The notes beneath the pieces were generated by a model that was given only the letters and a program-made list of their open reading frames with translations, searched no databases and was not told where the DNA came from. Shown piece by piece: positions 15,994 through 25,859 of a stretch of 56,009 nucleotides of DNA. Every line of letters starts with the position of its first letter. Within the stretch, counting starts at the first letter, position 1. The stretch comes from a candidate division LCP-89 bacterium (GTDB lineage Bacteria; Electryoneota; B3-LCP). The position numbers were made by a program, and so were the translations under genes. Location of the stretch: the NCBI GenBank assembly GCA_025774555.1, contig JALGVT010000032.1, positions 1-56,009 on the forward strand, in the 5' to 3' direction.

Positions 15994-16257
15994 GTGAGAC
16001 TGCTATTGTACTATACTTATATCCTCGAAAGCCAGTCTAATGGCATGCTCTATATTGGATCAACAGCAAACTTGATCGACCGACTTCATCGCCATAACGC
16101 CGGCAGAGTGAAAAGCACTAAATCCCTGAAGCCGTGGAAAGTAATCGGAAAGATTGAGCTTAATACCCGTGCGGAAGCAGTCCAATTGGAACGCAAACTT
16201 AAAAACTGGAAAAACCCGCAAAAAGTAAAAGAGTTTCTCAAAAGAGCCGTAGATTGA
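15994..16257 (+). CDS. Small GIY-YIG nuclease-family protein
   Basis: An 87-residue single-domain GIY-YIG protein of the UPF0213/YhbQ type. It shows 'YTYILES' and 'LYIGSTANLIDRLHRHNAG' (the paired Tyr, Gly and Arg30 of the active site), 'KPWKVIGKIE', and 'EAVQLERKLKNWK' with the conserved Glu. The start is GTG at 15994, directly after an in-frame TAA (15991), with no clear Shine-Dalgarno sequence; TTG at 16006 is an alternative. The gene sits between the last tRNA-Asp-like unit and another broken tRNA-Asp 3' piece that begins at its stop codon. Nuclease activity is inferred from motifs only. Confidence 0.85.
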   Translation: MRLLLYYTYILESQSNGMLYIGSTANLIDRLHRHNAGRVKSTKSLKPWKVIGKIELNTRAEAVQLERKLKNWKNPQKVKEFLKRAVD

Positions 16258-16298
16258 ACGCCGGGGGATTGTCCCGACAAGTCGGGATCGAGTTCCGT
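16258..16298 (+). repeat. tRNA-Asp 3' fragment split by the same palindrome
   Basis: ACGCCGGGGG(A)TTG matches the tRNA-Asp anticodon-stem and variable region, and TCGAGTTCCGT matches its T arm. Between them lies tcccgacaagtcggga (16272-16287). The fragment begins on the base after the GIY-YIG stop codon. Confidence 0.7.
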
Positions 16299-16455
16299 TA
16301 TAAACATTAATCAATTGTATCCAGAGGTCATTACCCTCACCCAGCCCTAAAGGACTGTGCTACGAATACCGTTGGTAACTCCCATAAATGGGGCTAATTT
16401 GATACAGCCCCGTTCACGGGTGTTTTTAATATGTTTCCACCATTTTTTCCCTCGC

Positions 16456-16483
16456 TTGACTATCAATCCTATTTTGGTATATT
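16456..16483 (+). promoter_or_regulatory. Promoter of the M14 carboxypeptidase gene
   Basis: TTGACT (16456-16461) and TATATT (16478-16483) are 16 bases apart, 58 bp before the ATG. The region upstream (16300-16440) holds small REP-like hairpins (for example GGGGCT/AGCCCC around 16388-16410) and no gene. Confidence 0.6.
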
Positions 16484-16541
16484 TTATGCTGAATTTGTTT
16501 AGTTACTATGACCTTTGATTTAATTAGCTATAGGAGCACCC

Positions 16542-18572
16542 ATGAAACGCTCGATCACTGCTTTTGCTGTTGCAATATTTGCACTATTATTGTGCGGGAA
16601 TGCCCTTCAAGCTGAAGAGCCTGCCATCTATCTCCTGCCGCCCGAAGCTGAATCGACTCTAATCCAAATGAAAGCAACCGTGAGACACGCCAGATTAGAC
16701 GGCGATCTCGTTGCTCAACTATCTGTGCAGGAAGTAGATGAATTGATCTCCGCCGGATTCTCACCTGAACTTCTATACCATTCAACCGCTGAAGAGAGCA
16801 GAATTTTCGACGCCACTGACGATTTTCACACCTACAGTGAACTGCGCGATGGGTCTTATGCTCTGGCAGCCGCTTATCCCAATATCGCACAGCTCGAAGT
16901 CTTCGGTTCTTCGGTTCAGAATCGCGAACTGTTCGGGATCAGAATTACGAGCAACCCGATGGTTGAAGAGAATGAGCCCACCGTCGTATTCTGGGGTTGT
17001 ATTCACGGCAATGAATACGCCGCGGCGGAAATCCCCTATCTTTACGCATATTATCTATGCGAAAACTACGGCGTCGATCCCGTTATCACGGAATATATCG
17101 ATAACAACGAAATCTGGTGTATTCCCATGATCAATCCTGACGGGCGCGCTAACGGAACGAGAGAGAATGCCAACGGAATAGATCTGAACCGGGAGTTCGG
17201 ATATAACTGGGATGGCTGGGGTGGAAGCTCTTATCCCTTTTCACAGATCGAAAGCCGCAAAGTTCGTGAATTCTTGCTGGATAACAATGCTTCACTCTCA
17301 ATCGTTTATCACACTTCAGGGAACGAGTTCTACTATCCGTGGGGGTTTTTCCCACACCAGGCACCGGATTATGATATTCTCTACAGAGTGAGTGAACGTT
17401 ACGCAAATGCCGCTTCATACGCTTTCATGAGTTCATTTCAGAGTTATCAAACGCATGGTGAGATTCTTGACTGGGCTTACGGCTGTTTTGGAGGCTTAAG
17501 CTATACTGCTGAATTAAGCAACTGGTCATCGCAGGTTCAGCAAACCTTTGAGAGAAACCTTACGGGCATGAACTTCTACTGCCAAATCGCCAGTGAGGGA
17601 CTGCATGGCATGGTTACGGATGCTCAAACCAACGAACCGCTCTGGGCTGCTGTCTGGATCGATGGCAATCCGATACCCGTTTATACCGATCCTCAAATAG
17701 GTGACGCGCACCGAGTGGTGTTGCCGGGAACGTACAATCTGACGGTATGGGCTAACGGGTATCATCCTCAAACCGTCAACAACGTTACCGTCAGTTATGG
17801 TTCGCCGGGTGTATTCAGCGCTGAACTTGAACCGGCAGACAGCGAACACGCTTTCATGGTCACATCCGTCAACCAGGATGATCCTAATAATGCTTATAAC
17901 AACGTAACTTACCCCGCCTGGGCTCTGGGTGAACCGGATGGATTACCCTGTTCTATCGGCTCTGACGGTTTCATAGTCCTCGACATGGGCGAAGGACATG
18001 AGATCATAGACGGACCGGGCGATGACTTCACAGTAACCGAAGTCATTCATCCCCGCGATCCTGACCCGGAAGCTTATAGAGTTTATTCAGGAGATGCATA
18101 TAATCAAAACACACCTCTCGGCAATGGTATGGGCACAACCTCCTTCGATCTGGGCGCGGCAGGTGTGACTTCCACGCGTTACCTTAAGATCGAGGACAAT
18201 TCTGGCGCTCCGCCCAGTTCAGCTTTGGCAGGAATGGACCTGGACGCTATCACGATTTTAAATGGAGCTGATGCTTTAATGGGAGAGGCTGCTTCGGAAA
18301 TTATATTACCTGAAGAATTAAGCCCGTCTGTTTATCCCAATCCTTTCAATCCGACAACAGCCATAAGCTATCAGCTTTCAGCTTTCAGCTATGTAAATCA
18401 CACCGTCTTCGACATTCAGGGACGCGAGGTCGCTAAGCTGGTCAATGACTGGAGAGACGCTGGTGTGCATGAGGTTACCTTCGATGGATCGGATCTATCT
18501 TCCGGCATCTACATTTTTCGGGTGACTGCTGGTAACTTCACAGCTTCAGGCAAGATGGTACTGATAAAATAA
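16542..18572 (+). CDS. Secreted M14 zinc carboxypeptidase with sorting domain
   Basis: A 676-residue exported metallopeptidase. A signal peptide (~1-24) is followed by a short propeptide-like region and an M14 catalytic domain (~95-350). Zinc ligands are His155 and Glu158 ('HGNE') and His257 ('YHTSGNEFYYPWG'). Substrate-binding 'INPDGR' and 'NGIDLNRE' are present, and Glu324 ('YTAELS') is the general base. A carboxypeptidase-regulatory-like beta domain follows (~352-425, 'GMVTDAQTNEPLWAAVWID'), then a jelly-roll-like region, and a type A sorting domain from about residue 598 ('YPNPFNPTTAISYQL...KMVLIK'). It probably trims peptides at the cell surface or outside. An AGGAG ribosome site precedes the ATG. 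Confidence 0.93.
   Translation: MKRSITAFAVAIFALLLCGNALQAEEPAIYLLPPEAESTLIQMKATVRHARLDGDLVAQLSVQEVDELISAGFSPELLYHSTAEESRIFDATDDFHTYSELRDGSYALAAAYPNIAQLEVFGSSVQNRELFGIRITSNPMVEENEPTVVFWGCIHGNEYAAAEIPYLYAYYLCENYGVDPVITEYIDNNEIWCIPMINPDGRANGTRENANGIDLNREFGYNWDGWGGSSYPFSQIESRKVREFLLDNNASLSIVYHTSGNEFYYPWGFFPHQAPDYDILYRVSERYANAASYAFMSSFQSYQTHGEILDWAYGCFGGLSYTAELSNWSSQVQQTFERNLTGMNFYCQIASEGLHGMVTDAQTNEPLWAAVWIDGNPIPVYTDPQIGDAHRVVLPGTYNLTVWANGYHPQTVNNVTVSYGSPGVFSAELEPADSEHAFMVTSVNQDDPNNAYNNVTYPAWALGEPDGLPCSIGSDGFIVLDMGEGHEIIDGPGDDFTVTEVIHPRDPDPEAYRVYSGDAYNQNTPLGNGMGTTSFDLGAAGVTSTRYLKIEDNSGAPPSSALAGMDLDAITILNGADALMGEAASEIILPEELSPSVYPNPFNPTTAISYQLSAFSYVNHTVFDIQGREVAKLVNDWRDAGVHEVTFDGSDLSSGIYIFRVTAGNFTASGKMVLIK
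18358..18392 (+). repeat. Five-unit heptamer repeat inside the M14 sorting domain
   Basis: CAGCCAT, AAGCTAT, CAGCTTT, CAGCTTT and CAGCTAT run without gaps and encode part of 'TAISYQLSAFSY'. The same heptamer lies at the corresponding codons of three other genes here. Confidence 0.75.
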
Positions 18573-18856
18573 CGGTTTATAGCAGTATATATGCATGCAG
18601 GATTTCTATCGCATTTGATGGTACGAATCTTGCTTTATGCATTTATCATTGCTGCATTCAAATGGATGAGCAGTCAGCAGCTAAAAAGATACTGTATATG
18701 TAACAACCGTGAGCATTAAACTGCTGTACCGAGTGCTATATCAGTACGCTTTTATGCCGATTGTTACGGTAATATCTAACCAATATACAATGCAACTTTT
18801 TCACAATCAGATGAGGATAAACCCGAATCGCCGAGTTTAGCTCAGGAGATACAACG

Positions 18857-21800
18857 ATGACGAAAGCAACACTAACTCTGCTCGTTCTTATGTCCTGGAT
18901 CACATTAGCTTTTGCAGGCGAATGGACAGCTTTGCACAGTTCTGATGATCCTTACACAGTTCAAGTATTAGAATCTGACGGCAACTTCACTATCCTGCAC
19001 TATGTCGTCAATGGTTACGGCTCTGAGGAAATAACCATCAACGATCAGAAATATACCCTGCTGCAGAAGCCTCGCAAGGAGAGCATGATCGAAGAGGCTG
19101 GCTACCCGCGCCTCCCGCGCATCAACCGCTCTATAGTCATTCCTGACGATGGTGTGATGGGCTGGGATATAATATCCGCCGATTATATAGAAGTCACCGA
19201 CATTGACATCGCTCCTTCAAAAGGAAATTTCTCCCGCAAGATCGATCCTTCAAGCGTGCCTTACACCTTCGCTGACGTATATGAAGAAGACGCCTTCTTC
19301 CCCGCTGATTTAGTTCACCTACGCGATCCTTACATCATGCGCGATATTCGCGGCGCCGTGGTCGAACTGAACGCATTCCAGTACAATCCGGTTACCAGAA
19401 CGCTGCGCATCTATACTGACGTTACTGTAGAGATCACCAAGAAGTCCGGCGGCGGAGAAAACGTTCTCGTGCGCCGTGGAATACCGGAAAAAATCGACAG
19501 CCAGTTTTTAAAACTATATCAGCGCCATTTCATCAACCTCGACGATCTCGACTATCCTCATCTGGCTGAACCGGGCGGAATGCTGGTGATCTGCTATGAC
19601 GACTTCATGGATGCGATGGAGCCTTTTGTGGAATGGAAAAACCTGCGCGGCATCCCCACTGAAATAGTCCCTGTCTCAGCAGCTGGCAGCAGCACCACAG
19701 CAATCAAAAACTATATCCGCAATTATTTTAATCAAAACGATCTGACTTTTGTGCTGCTGGTCGGCGACGCCGCACAAGTGCCGGCTTTCGCAGTGGGGTC
19801 GGATCCACTATATTCCCTGCTGGTTGGATCGGACAGCTATCCGGAAATCTTCGTCGGGCGTTTTTCAGCCGAAAACCGTGCCCACGTGCTCACTCAGGTG
19901 GAACGCACCATCAACTATGAGAAATATCCGGATCCCGCACTGTCATGGTATCACATGGGATTAGGCGATGCGGACGAAAGCGGTCCCACCAACGACGAAC
20001 AATACGATTTCCAGCATATAACCAATATCGCCAACAAGTTGGTGCATTGGAACTACACACAGGTGGATTCTGTCTATACCACTTTCGGCGGCACCACGCA
20101 GATGATCGCGGACTTCCTGAATGATGGACGCAGCATCTTAAATTATGCGGGACACGGCTGGTATGCGGGCATGGGACCGGTCTATTTTGACAATGATGAC
20201 GTCAATGATCTCGTCAACGACAATATGCTGCCGCATATAGTCACCATTGCCTGCGACGTGGGCAGCTTTATCAATCACACCTGCTTTGGAGAAACCTGGC
20301 AGAGAGCAACCAATGGTGTGACCGGCGCGCCGACTGGCGGCATCGCTAATTATATGTCTAAGATCAGCCAGACCTGGTTCCCGCCCTATGATATGCAGGA
20401 TGAGGGAATTGATCTACTGGTGTCCGATTCGGTGGTTACTTTCGGCGGTATGTGTTTCAACGGCTCGGGGCTGATGATCGACATTCACGGATCGGGCGGT
20501 GAATACGAATTTGAAAACTGGACGATATTCGGGGATCCATCGGTATATCTGCGCAGTATGGCGCCATACGATTTGACGGTAACGCACGACGTAACGCTCC
20601 CGGTCGGTTCTTCATCGTTGAACGTGCAAGTGAATGGACCGGGTGGTCCTTTGAACGAAGCGATGGTATGCGCCATGAACAACAATACGTACGCTCATGG
20701 ATTCACAGACGCATCAGGATATATCTTACTGAATTTCGACCCGCCGCTGTTAACACCCGGCACGTTGACCCTGACGGTTACACGGTCGAATCCGATTCCC
20801 TATATAGGCGATGTTGAGATTATACCGGTATCGGGACCTTATGTCATTTATGAAAGCCATGCTATTCGTGATGACATTACGGGGAACAATAATAACCAGC
20901 TCGATTATTCAGAGTCAGTTGAACTTGACATCGAGGTGGCAAATGTGGGGATTACCAACGCGCTCAACGTTACCGGCAATATTTCATCATCAGATTCCCT
21001 GATTACGTATTCCACCAACAGCGCCGCGTTCGGCACCGTCAACGCAGGATCGACTGTAACAGTGGAGAGAGCATTCACTCTTGAACTTGCAGCGAATGCG
21101 CCGGATGGATACACCATCCCCTTTACTCTATCAACAACTGACGGGTTCAACTCCTGGGAGTCCTCGTTCACTATTACTGCTCATGCACCGGAAGTCGTTT
21201 TCTCGTCTCTGGTTATCGATGACGTAGCCGGAGGCAATGGCAATGGCGCTCTGGACCCCGGTGAAACAGCAGACCTTCACGTTACCATGACCAACGATGG
21301 TTCGAGCGATGTGGATGATGTCATTGCCATGCTCACTACAATCGATCCATTTGTAACGGTCAACACCTACAATTCCCAGTATGGCGCAATGCTGGCTGGA
21401 GCTTCTGCTTCAGGAACATTCAACGTCTCAATCGCTTCGACCTGTCCACAGGATCATTTGGTTGAATTCGACATGGAAGTGTCAGGCGCACTGAATTATT
21501 CCAATAATACGGGATTTTCGACTATCGTTGGAAATATCCAGTATGTGCCCTCAGGTCCTGATAATTACGGATACCTGGCATACGACGTCAACGACGCTCC
21601 GGAGCTGCCGGTTTTTGACTGGGTGGAAATCAGCGCTTATGTCGGCGGTCCCGGCACACTTGTCCCTATCGTGAACGACGAGCAGGTTATCCACTATGAA
21701 TTGCCGTTCACTTTCAAATACTACGGTGTAGAATACGACAGTTTCACCGTCGCCGCAAACGGCTGGATCGGGATGGGAATTGTTCCTGAAGATGACTATT

Positions 21801-22906
21801 CTAATTCCGGCATCCCGAACGATGACGGACCTGCTCCGATGATTGCACCTTACTGGGAAGACCTTTCTCCGCAACTATCCACATCCGGAGGCGTCTGGCA
21901 ATGGTACGATGAAGTGAATCACCTATTGATCGTTGAATATTCGATGGTTGAACAATACGCGCCGTCAGGAAGCATCGAAACGTTTGAAGTGATCCTCTAT
22001 GATCCCATTCATTTCCCGACAATGACAGGTGATGGACAGATCAAGTTCCAGTATGGAAATATGTCTGAAGCTTCAGCTTCTGAAGGGACTATCGGGATCG
22101 AAAATCACGCTGAGAATGACGGCATCCAGTACTTCTTCGATAGCGATTATGACGTCCATGCCTCCCCTATCGACAGCGGCATGGCGATTCTATTCACCAC
22201 AACGACGACTACGCCTGAGATGTCGATAGAACTAACCTACGTCTCGGGATCACCTGTGCCGGCAAACGGCGGCAATGTCTATTTTGACGTTTACGCTGAA
22301 AACTACGGAACAGTTGCCTTGAATTTCGATGCCTGGATCGAGATTTCCTACGACGGCGGCTCGCCGGTTACAGTCGTGCAGCGCACTTTCGCGAATTACC
22401 TGCCCGGCTGGTTCATCGAGCGATCCGGCACCTGGTTCCCTGTTCCGGGAGGATATGCCGCAGGTTACTATACGCTTACAGGTAAAGTCGGGAATCACCC
22501 TGATATCGCCTGGGATGAGAGCGGCTTCCCCTTCATTAAGGACGGCAATACAGGTATCGGCGATTTCACGCCCTGGATTCCCAACGATATACCCGATCCA
22601 TTCGATCCGGGCGATGGTCAGAATCCAACGAGCCTTATTCCGTCTGAATATGCCCTGCACGGAGCGTATCCCAACCCGTTCAACCCGAGCACAGCTCTCA
22701 GCTATCAGCTTCCAGCTCGCAGCTTTGTTGAACTCACCGTGTACGATATACAGGGGAGATTAATTGCAGAATTAGTCAATGACTGGCGGAATGCAGGCGT
22801 GCATGAAGTGACGTTTGATGCGTCCACTTTAACATCTGGCATCTACATCTACCGGTTGACGGCAGATAGTTACAATGCCAGCAGTAAGATGGTGCTGATG
22901 AAATGA
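18857..22906 (+). CDS. Gingipain-like C25 cysteine peptidase with sorting domain
   Basis: A 1349-residue secreted protein. A signal peptide (~1-20) and a propeptide-like region (~21-220) precede a C25 catalytic domain (~235-580) with 'VLLVGDAAQVPA', 'EIFVGRFSAEN', catalytic His433 in 'NYAGHGW' and Cys466 in 'IACDVGSF'. Then come Ig/CARDB-like beta domains with 'GNNNNQLDYSESVEL' and 'GGNGNGALDPGETADL' signatures, a nidogen-like module ('YGVEYDSFTVAANGWIGMG'), the 'GSPVPANGGN' module (~1123-1250), and a sorting domain from ~1270 ending 'KMVLMK'. It is probably a surface or released endopeptidase. Cleavage specificity cannot be predicted. Confidence 0.92.
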   Translation: MTKATLTLLVLMSWITLAFAGEWTALHSSDDPYTVQVLESDGNFTILHYVVNGYGSEEITINDQKYTLLQKPRKESMIEEAGYPRLPRINRSIVIPDDGVMGWDIISADYIEVTDIDIAPSKGNFSRKIDPSSVPYTFADVYEEDAFFPADLVHLRDPYIMRDIRGAVVELNAFQYNPVTRTLRIYTDVTVEITKKSGGGENVLVRRGIPEKIDSQFLKLYQRHFINLDDLDYPHLAEPGGMLVICYDDFMDAMEPFVEWKNLRGIPTEIVPVSAAGSSTTAIKNYIRNYFNQNDLTFVLLVGDAAQVPAFAVGSDPLYSLLVGSDSYPEIFVGRFSAENRAHVLTQVERTINYEKYPDPALSWYHMGLGDADESGPTNDEQYDFQHITNIANKLVHWNYTQVDSVYTTFGGTTQMIADFLNDGRSILNYAGHGWYAGMGPVYFDNDDVNDLVNDNMLPHIVTIACDVGSFINHTCFGETWQRATNGVTGAPTGGIANYMSKISQTWFPPYDMQDEGIDLLVSDSVVTFGGMCFNGSGLMIDIHGSGGEYEFENWTIFGDPSVYLRSMAPYDLTVTHDVTLPVGSSSLNVQVNGPGGPLNEAMVCAMNNNTYAHGFTDASGYILLNFDPPLLTPGTLTLTVTRSNPIPYIGDVEIIPVSGPYVIYESHAIRDDITGNNNNQLDYSESVELDIEVANVGITNALNVTGNISSSDSLITYSTNSAAFGTVNAGSTVTVERAFTLELAANAPDGYTIPFTLSTTDGFNSWESSFTITAHAPEVVFSSLVIDDVAGGNGNGALDPGETADLHVTMTNDGSSDVDDVIAMLTTIDPFVTVNTYNSQYGAMLAGASASGTFNVSIASTCPQDHLVEFDMEVSGALNYSNNTGFSTIVGNIQYVPSGPDNYGYLAYDVNDAPELPVFDWVEISAYVGGPGTLVPIVNDEQVIHYELPFTFKYYGVEYDSFTVAANGWIGMGIVPEDDYSNSGIPNDDGPAPMIAPYWEDLSPQLSTSGGVWQWYDEVNHLLIVEYSMVEQYAPSGSIETFEVILYDPIHFPTMTGDGQIKFQYGNMSEASASEGTIGIENHAENDGIQYFFDSDYDVHASPIDSGMAILFTTTTTTPEMSIELTYVSGSPVPANGGNVYFDVYAENYGTVALNFDAWIEISYDGGSPVTVVQRTFANYLPGWFIERSGTWFPVPGGYAAGYYTLTGKVGNHPDIAWDESGFPFIKDGNTGIGDFTPWIPNDIPDPFDPGDGQNPTSLIPSEYALHGAYPNPFNPSTALSYQLPARSFVELTVYDIQGRLIAELVNDWRNAGVHEVTFDASTLTSGIYIYRLTADSYNASSKMVLMK
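22692..22726 (+). repeat. Five-unit heptamer repeat inside the first C25 sorting domain
   Basis: CAGCTCT, CAGCTAT, CAGCTTC, CAGCTCG and CAGCTTT are in perfect phase. The last three units and the ~60 bases after them are almost identical to 27246-27320 in the FG-GAP gene. Confidence 0.8.
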
Positions 22907-23054
22907 GAAGAAGAGAATAATAAAAAAAACATAAGAAATAACTTGACAATAATATAGAATCCTAATTACATTGTTCCATTATATAGAATATTTTAATGAT
23001 AACACCCTCTACATCATAGATTAGATTCACATTTTAATTAATTTGGAGGTAGAA

Positions 23055-25844
23055 ATGAGAGGCAAAAATCAAAAGAGATGTGTTACACTCATTATGACTA
23101 TTATAATGGTCTCCTTGCCATTCAGTAGTCTTCTTGCATCCACCTCGAGAACTTTCACGTACTCCTTTAATGATGTATCGTTTGATACGCTCGATGGTTA
23201 CGATGTCGTGAGTATGGATGAAGCATGTCAAATCGATTCAGCAGGAAAACCTGATCTACCCTATTTCACTTGCCGCTTCCTCATTCCCGATGGTTCGGAT
23301 GTATCTTCCGTGACCATAACTTCTTCCCAGCATCAAGATAGCGCTGGATCATTCAACATTTACCCTTTTCAACCAGATTATGCTCCCGGCGAAGAGCCTG
23401 ATTTCGTTGAACCGGACACCGTAACCTATAATTCTTCGGATCCTTATCCCGGAGTATTAGCAGAATGTATAGGTATGGGATTCTTCGATGGAGCTAACAA
23501 AATTGCGACTATCGCGATTTATCCTTTACAGTACCAGCCTGCTGATGAGGAGTTAACACTTTATACCTCAATCAGCTTTAGTCTATCGTTCACCACTTCT
23601 TCGGATGAACCTACTACTGCAGATATCCGCACAAGCTGGGGATTAGAATATTATGAAGAGGCATTGAAATCATTGATTATAAACGATGAAGATATGGGAG
23701 TTTATGATTCAGCGCCCACACTTGCAAATGAAATACAGGTGTGCCCCAATATCGCCGTCTATCCTTATACTATCATTACCAGCGCAGCTAAGGCGTCGTA
23801 CTATGATGATTTCGTAGAATGGCAACGCATGAAAGGTATCTACACCGGCGTTGTTACCGTTGAGAACATTTGCAATGTTTTCCCGGATGGTGATGAGATG
23901 TCAAATATCGAAGACGATGCCGGCTCAATCCGTCAATACCTGCAATATGGCTGGGAGAATTTAGGCTTAGTCTTTGCGCTGCTGGCGGGAGATGACGATA
24001 CGGTACCAGTCAGGTACAACGGTTATGGCTACGATTGCATGACCGATTTCTACTTTTCTGAATTCAATAGTGTGTGGTCGTTGCATTCTTCTGGATTGCC
24101 ATATTACACCTGCCATGGTAATATCGACTACTATCCTGAAATCAGTGTGGGGCGGATTACTGCGTCCACGCAGCAGCAAGTTGATTGGTGGTTCAATAAG
24201 GTTAAAAAGTATGAAACTTGTCCAGGAAATGGTGATCATTTTTTCGACATGTGCTGGTCGCAATCCGATCAGATGCAGGGGCAACAACAGATTCAAGGAG
24301 GATCCGGTGGGTATTTAACTGATGCCACCTGGTGGCCCGGTTTCTTAGACGTTGAAATTTTCGAAGAGGTTCCTAACTGGTATTGTCCCAGCACAAATCC
24401 ATATGATCCGCGAACAGTGACAGATCCACAGGGTGCTGATGTAATCAATGAGATGAATACATCGCCATATTACGGCTGGCTTAATGTCTATGGACATGGT
24501 AATTTTATGGATATAGTAATAGCCAGTAATGGAGTTAATTCAGCGCCTGGTGGATGGGGATTGTTTACATTCGACTCTTATTCGCATTCACCCTGGTTTC
24601 AAAATGAAACAGGAAATGGATTGGATAATATTACAAACATAGATGATAAATATCCAATCTTCTATACTATCGCATGCCGCAGTTTTGAATTTGACGATGA
24701 AGATTATTATACTCCAACTGAGGGATTCACTTGTTTTTCAGAAACTGGTGGTCCTGCTGCCCTGGGAAATACCTGCGTTGGTTTGATATCCTCATCCTAT
24801 AAACTGCATAGTAGATTTCTGGAGCAACTATGGTCTGAAACTAATTATGTCATAGGCTTTGCTAACGGACTGTCAAAATCAATGTTTCAATCATACACAT
24901 TGGCAATGAACATGACTTTAGTCGGATCTCCAGAAATGAACGTCTGGATAACACAACCGCTTGAATTCACCATCATATCTCACCCGCTGTCGATTCCAGA
25001 AGCAGGAAATAGTAGTTTTACGGTGAATACCGGCATCACAACTGCTGGTGTTAATGGTGAAAGAGTGTTAGTATGCATCTATCAGGAAGATGGTGGATTC
25101 TGGGAGTTTGGTGAAGTGGACTCAAACGGTGACATTACCTTCGACATCGATTTGTCATCCACGGATAGATTATGGGTCACCGCCAATCGATATGATTACA
25201 TTCCGTATCAATACTCGATGGTACCCGGTGTCCCCGCCCCGCCCCAGGGGGTAACCCTTGATGCTGATGCCAACGATCATCCCTTGATAGAATGGGACGC
25301 GAATACAGAGGATGATTTTGAGTGTTATCACGTGTACAAGCGGGTAACCCTGGGAAGTACTACAACGGAGTGGAGGAAGCAGAATACTCAACCGATCACA
25401 ACCGAATCCTGGGTGGATACGACCTTCGAGATTAATCCTCAATCGTCGGCAAAAGCTGAATACTTCGTGAAGGCGGAGGATGATGATGAAAACGAATCAG
25501 AGAGCTCTGAAATAGTTTCTACTGTGGGGCATCAAAGTCAATCATCTGAGTCTGCAGATTTCATCACAATCCTCTTACAGGACTACGATGGACTGATGGC
25601 AGCTCCGAATCCCTTCAACGAAACCGTCCGCATCAACTTTGCGTTGCCAAAAGCTGGAAAAGCGAACATTTCCATCTACGACATTAATGGCCGTAAAGTA
25701 GCTGAATTGTTCGATGGTATAACAGAAGCAAAACAAGCTAAACAGCTTAATTTTAATGCTTCACGTCTCGCGTCCGGGGTCTATTTCTGTAAACTAACTG
25801 CTGATAGTAAGGTGAGCGTACGCAAACTGGTTTATCTGAAATAA
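23055..25844 (+). CDS. Second gingipain-like C25 peptidase with sorting domain
   Basis: A 929-residue secreted protein. The start at ATG 23055 is set by GGAGG at 23045-23049; an in-frame TTG at 23043 overlaps that site and is rejected. A signal peptide (~1-30) and a prodomain with 'DLPYFTCRFLIPDGSDV' are followed by a C25 catalytic domain ('VFALLAGDDDTVPV', 'YYPEISVGRITAS') with His481 in 'NVYGHGN' and Cys541 in 'TIACRSF'. One fibronectin type III-like domain follows ('PPQGVTLDADANDHPLIEWD'), then a more divergent sorting domain ('APNPFNETVRINFALPKAGK...RKLVYLK') lacking the heptamer repeat. It is more AT-rich than the first C25 gene, so it is not a recent copy of it. Confidence 0.9.
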   Translation: MRGKNQKRCVTLIMTIIMVSLPFSSLLASTSRTFTYSFNDVSFDTLDGYDVVSMDEACQIDSAGKPDLPYFTCRFLIPDGSDVSSVTITSSQHQDSAGSFNIYPFQPDYAPGEEPDFVEPDTVTYNSSDPYPGVLAECIGMGFFDGANKIATIAIYPLQYQPADEELTLYTSISFSLSFTTSSDEPTTADIRTSWGLEYYEEALKSLIINDEDMGVYDSAPTLANEIQVCPNIAVYPYTIITSAAKASYYDDFVEWQRMKGIYTGVVTVENICNVFPDGDEMSNIEDDAGSIRQYLQYGWENLGLVFALLAGDDDTVPVRYNGYGYDCMTDFYFSEFNSVWSLHSSGLPYYTCHGNIDYYPEISVGRITASTQQQVDWWFNKVKKYETCPGNGDHFFDMCWSQSDQMQGQQQIQGGSGGYLTDATWWPGFLDVEIFEEVPNWYCPSTNPYDPRTVTDPQGADVINEMNTSPYYGWLNVYGHGNFMDIVIASNGVNSAPGGWGLFTFDSYSHSPWFQNETGNGLDNITNIDDKYPIFYTIACRSFEFDDEDYYTPTEGFTCFSETGGPAALGNTCVGLISSSYKLHSRFLEQLWSETNYVIGFANGLSKSMFQSYTLAMNMTLVGSPEMNVWITQPLEFTIISHPLSIPEAGNSSFTVNTGITTAGVNGERVLVCIYQEDGGFWEFGEVDSNGDITFDIDLSSTDRLWVTANRYDYIPYQYSMVPGVPAPPQGVTLDADANDHPLIEWDANTEDDFECYHVYKRVTLGSTTTEWRKQNTQPITTESWVDTTFEINPQSSAKAEYFVKAEDDDENESESSEIVSTVGHQSQSSESADFITILLQDYDGLMAAPNPFNETVRINFALPKAGKANISIYDINGRKVAELFDGITEAKQAKQLNFNASRLASGVYFCKLTADSKVSVRKLVYLK

Positions 25845-25859
25845 CTACAGGTCAATTTC

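Noticed and set aside
18573..18856. Possible small gene or RNA between the M14 and first C25 genes
   Set aside because: No ORF with a ribosome site, no stable conserved-looking hairpin and no clear promoter; only weak TTG/TAT words were visible.
22943..22971. Promoter TTGACA before the second C25 gene
   Set aside because: TTGACA is present at 22943, but at 16-18 base spacing only TTACAT-like words follow, too far from TATAAT to list it as a promoter with confidence.
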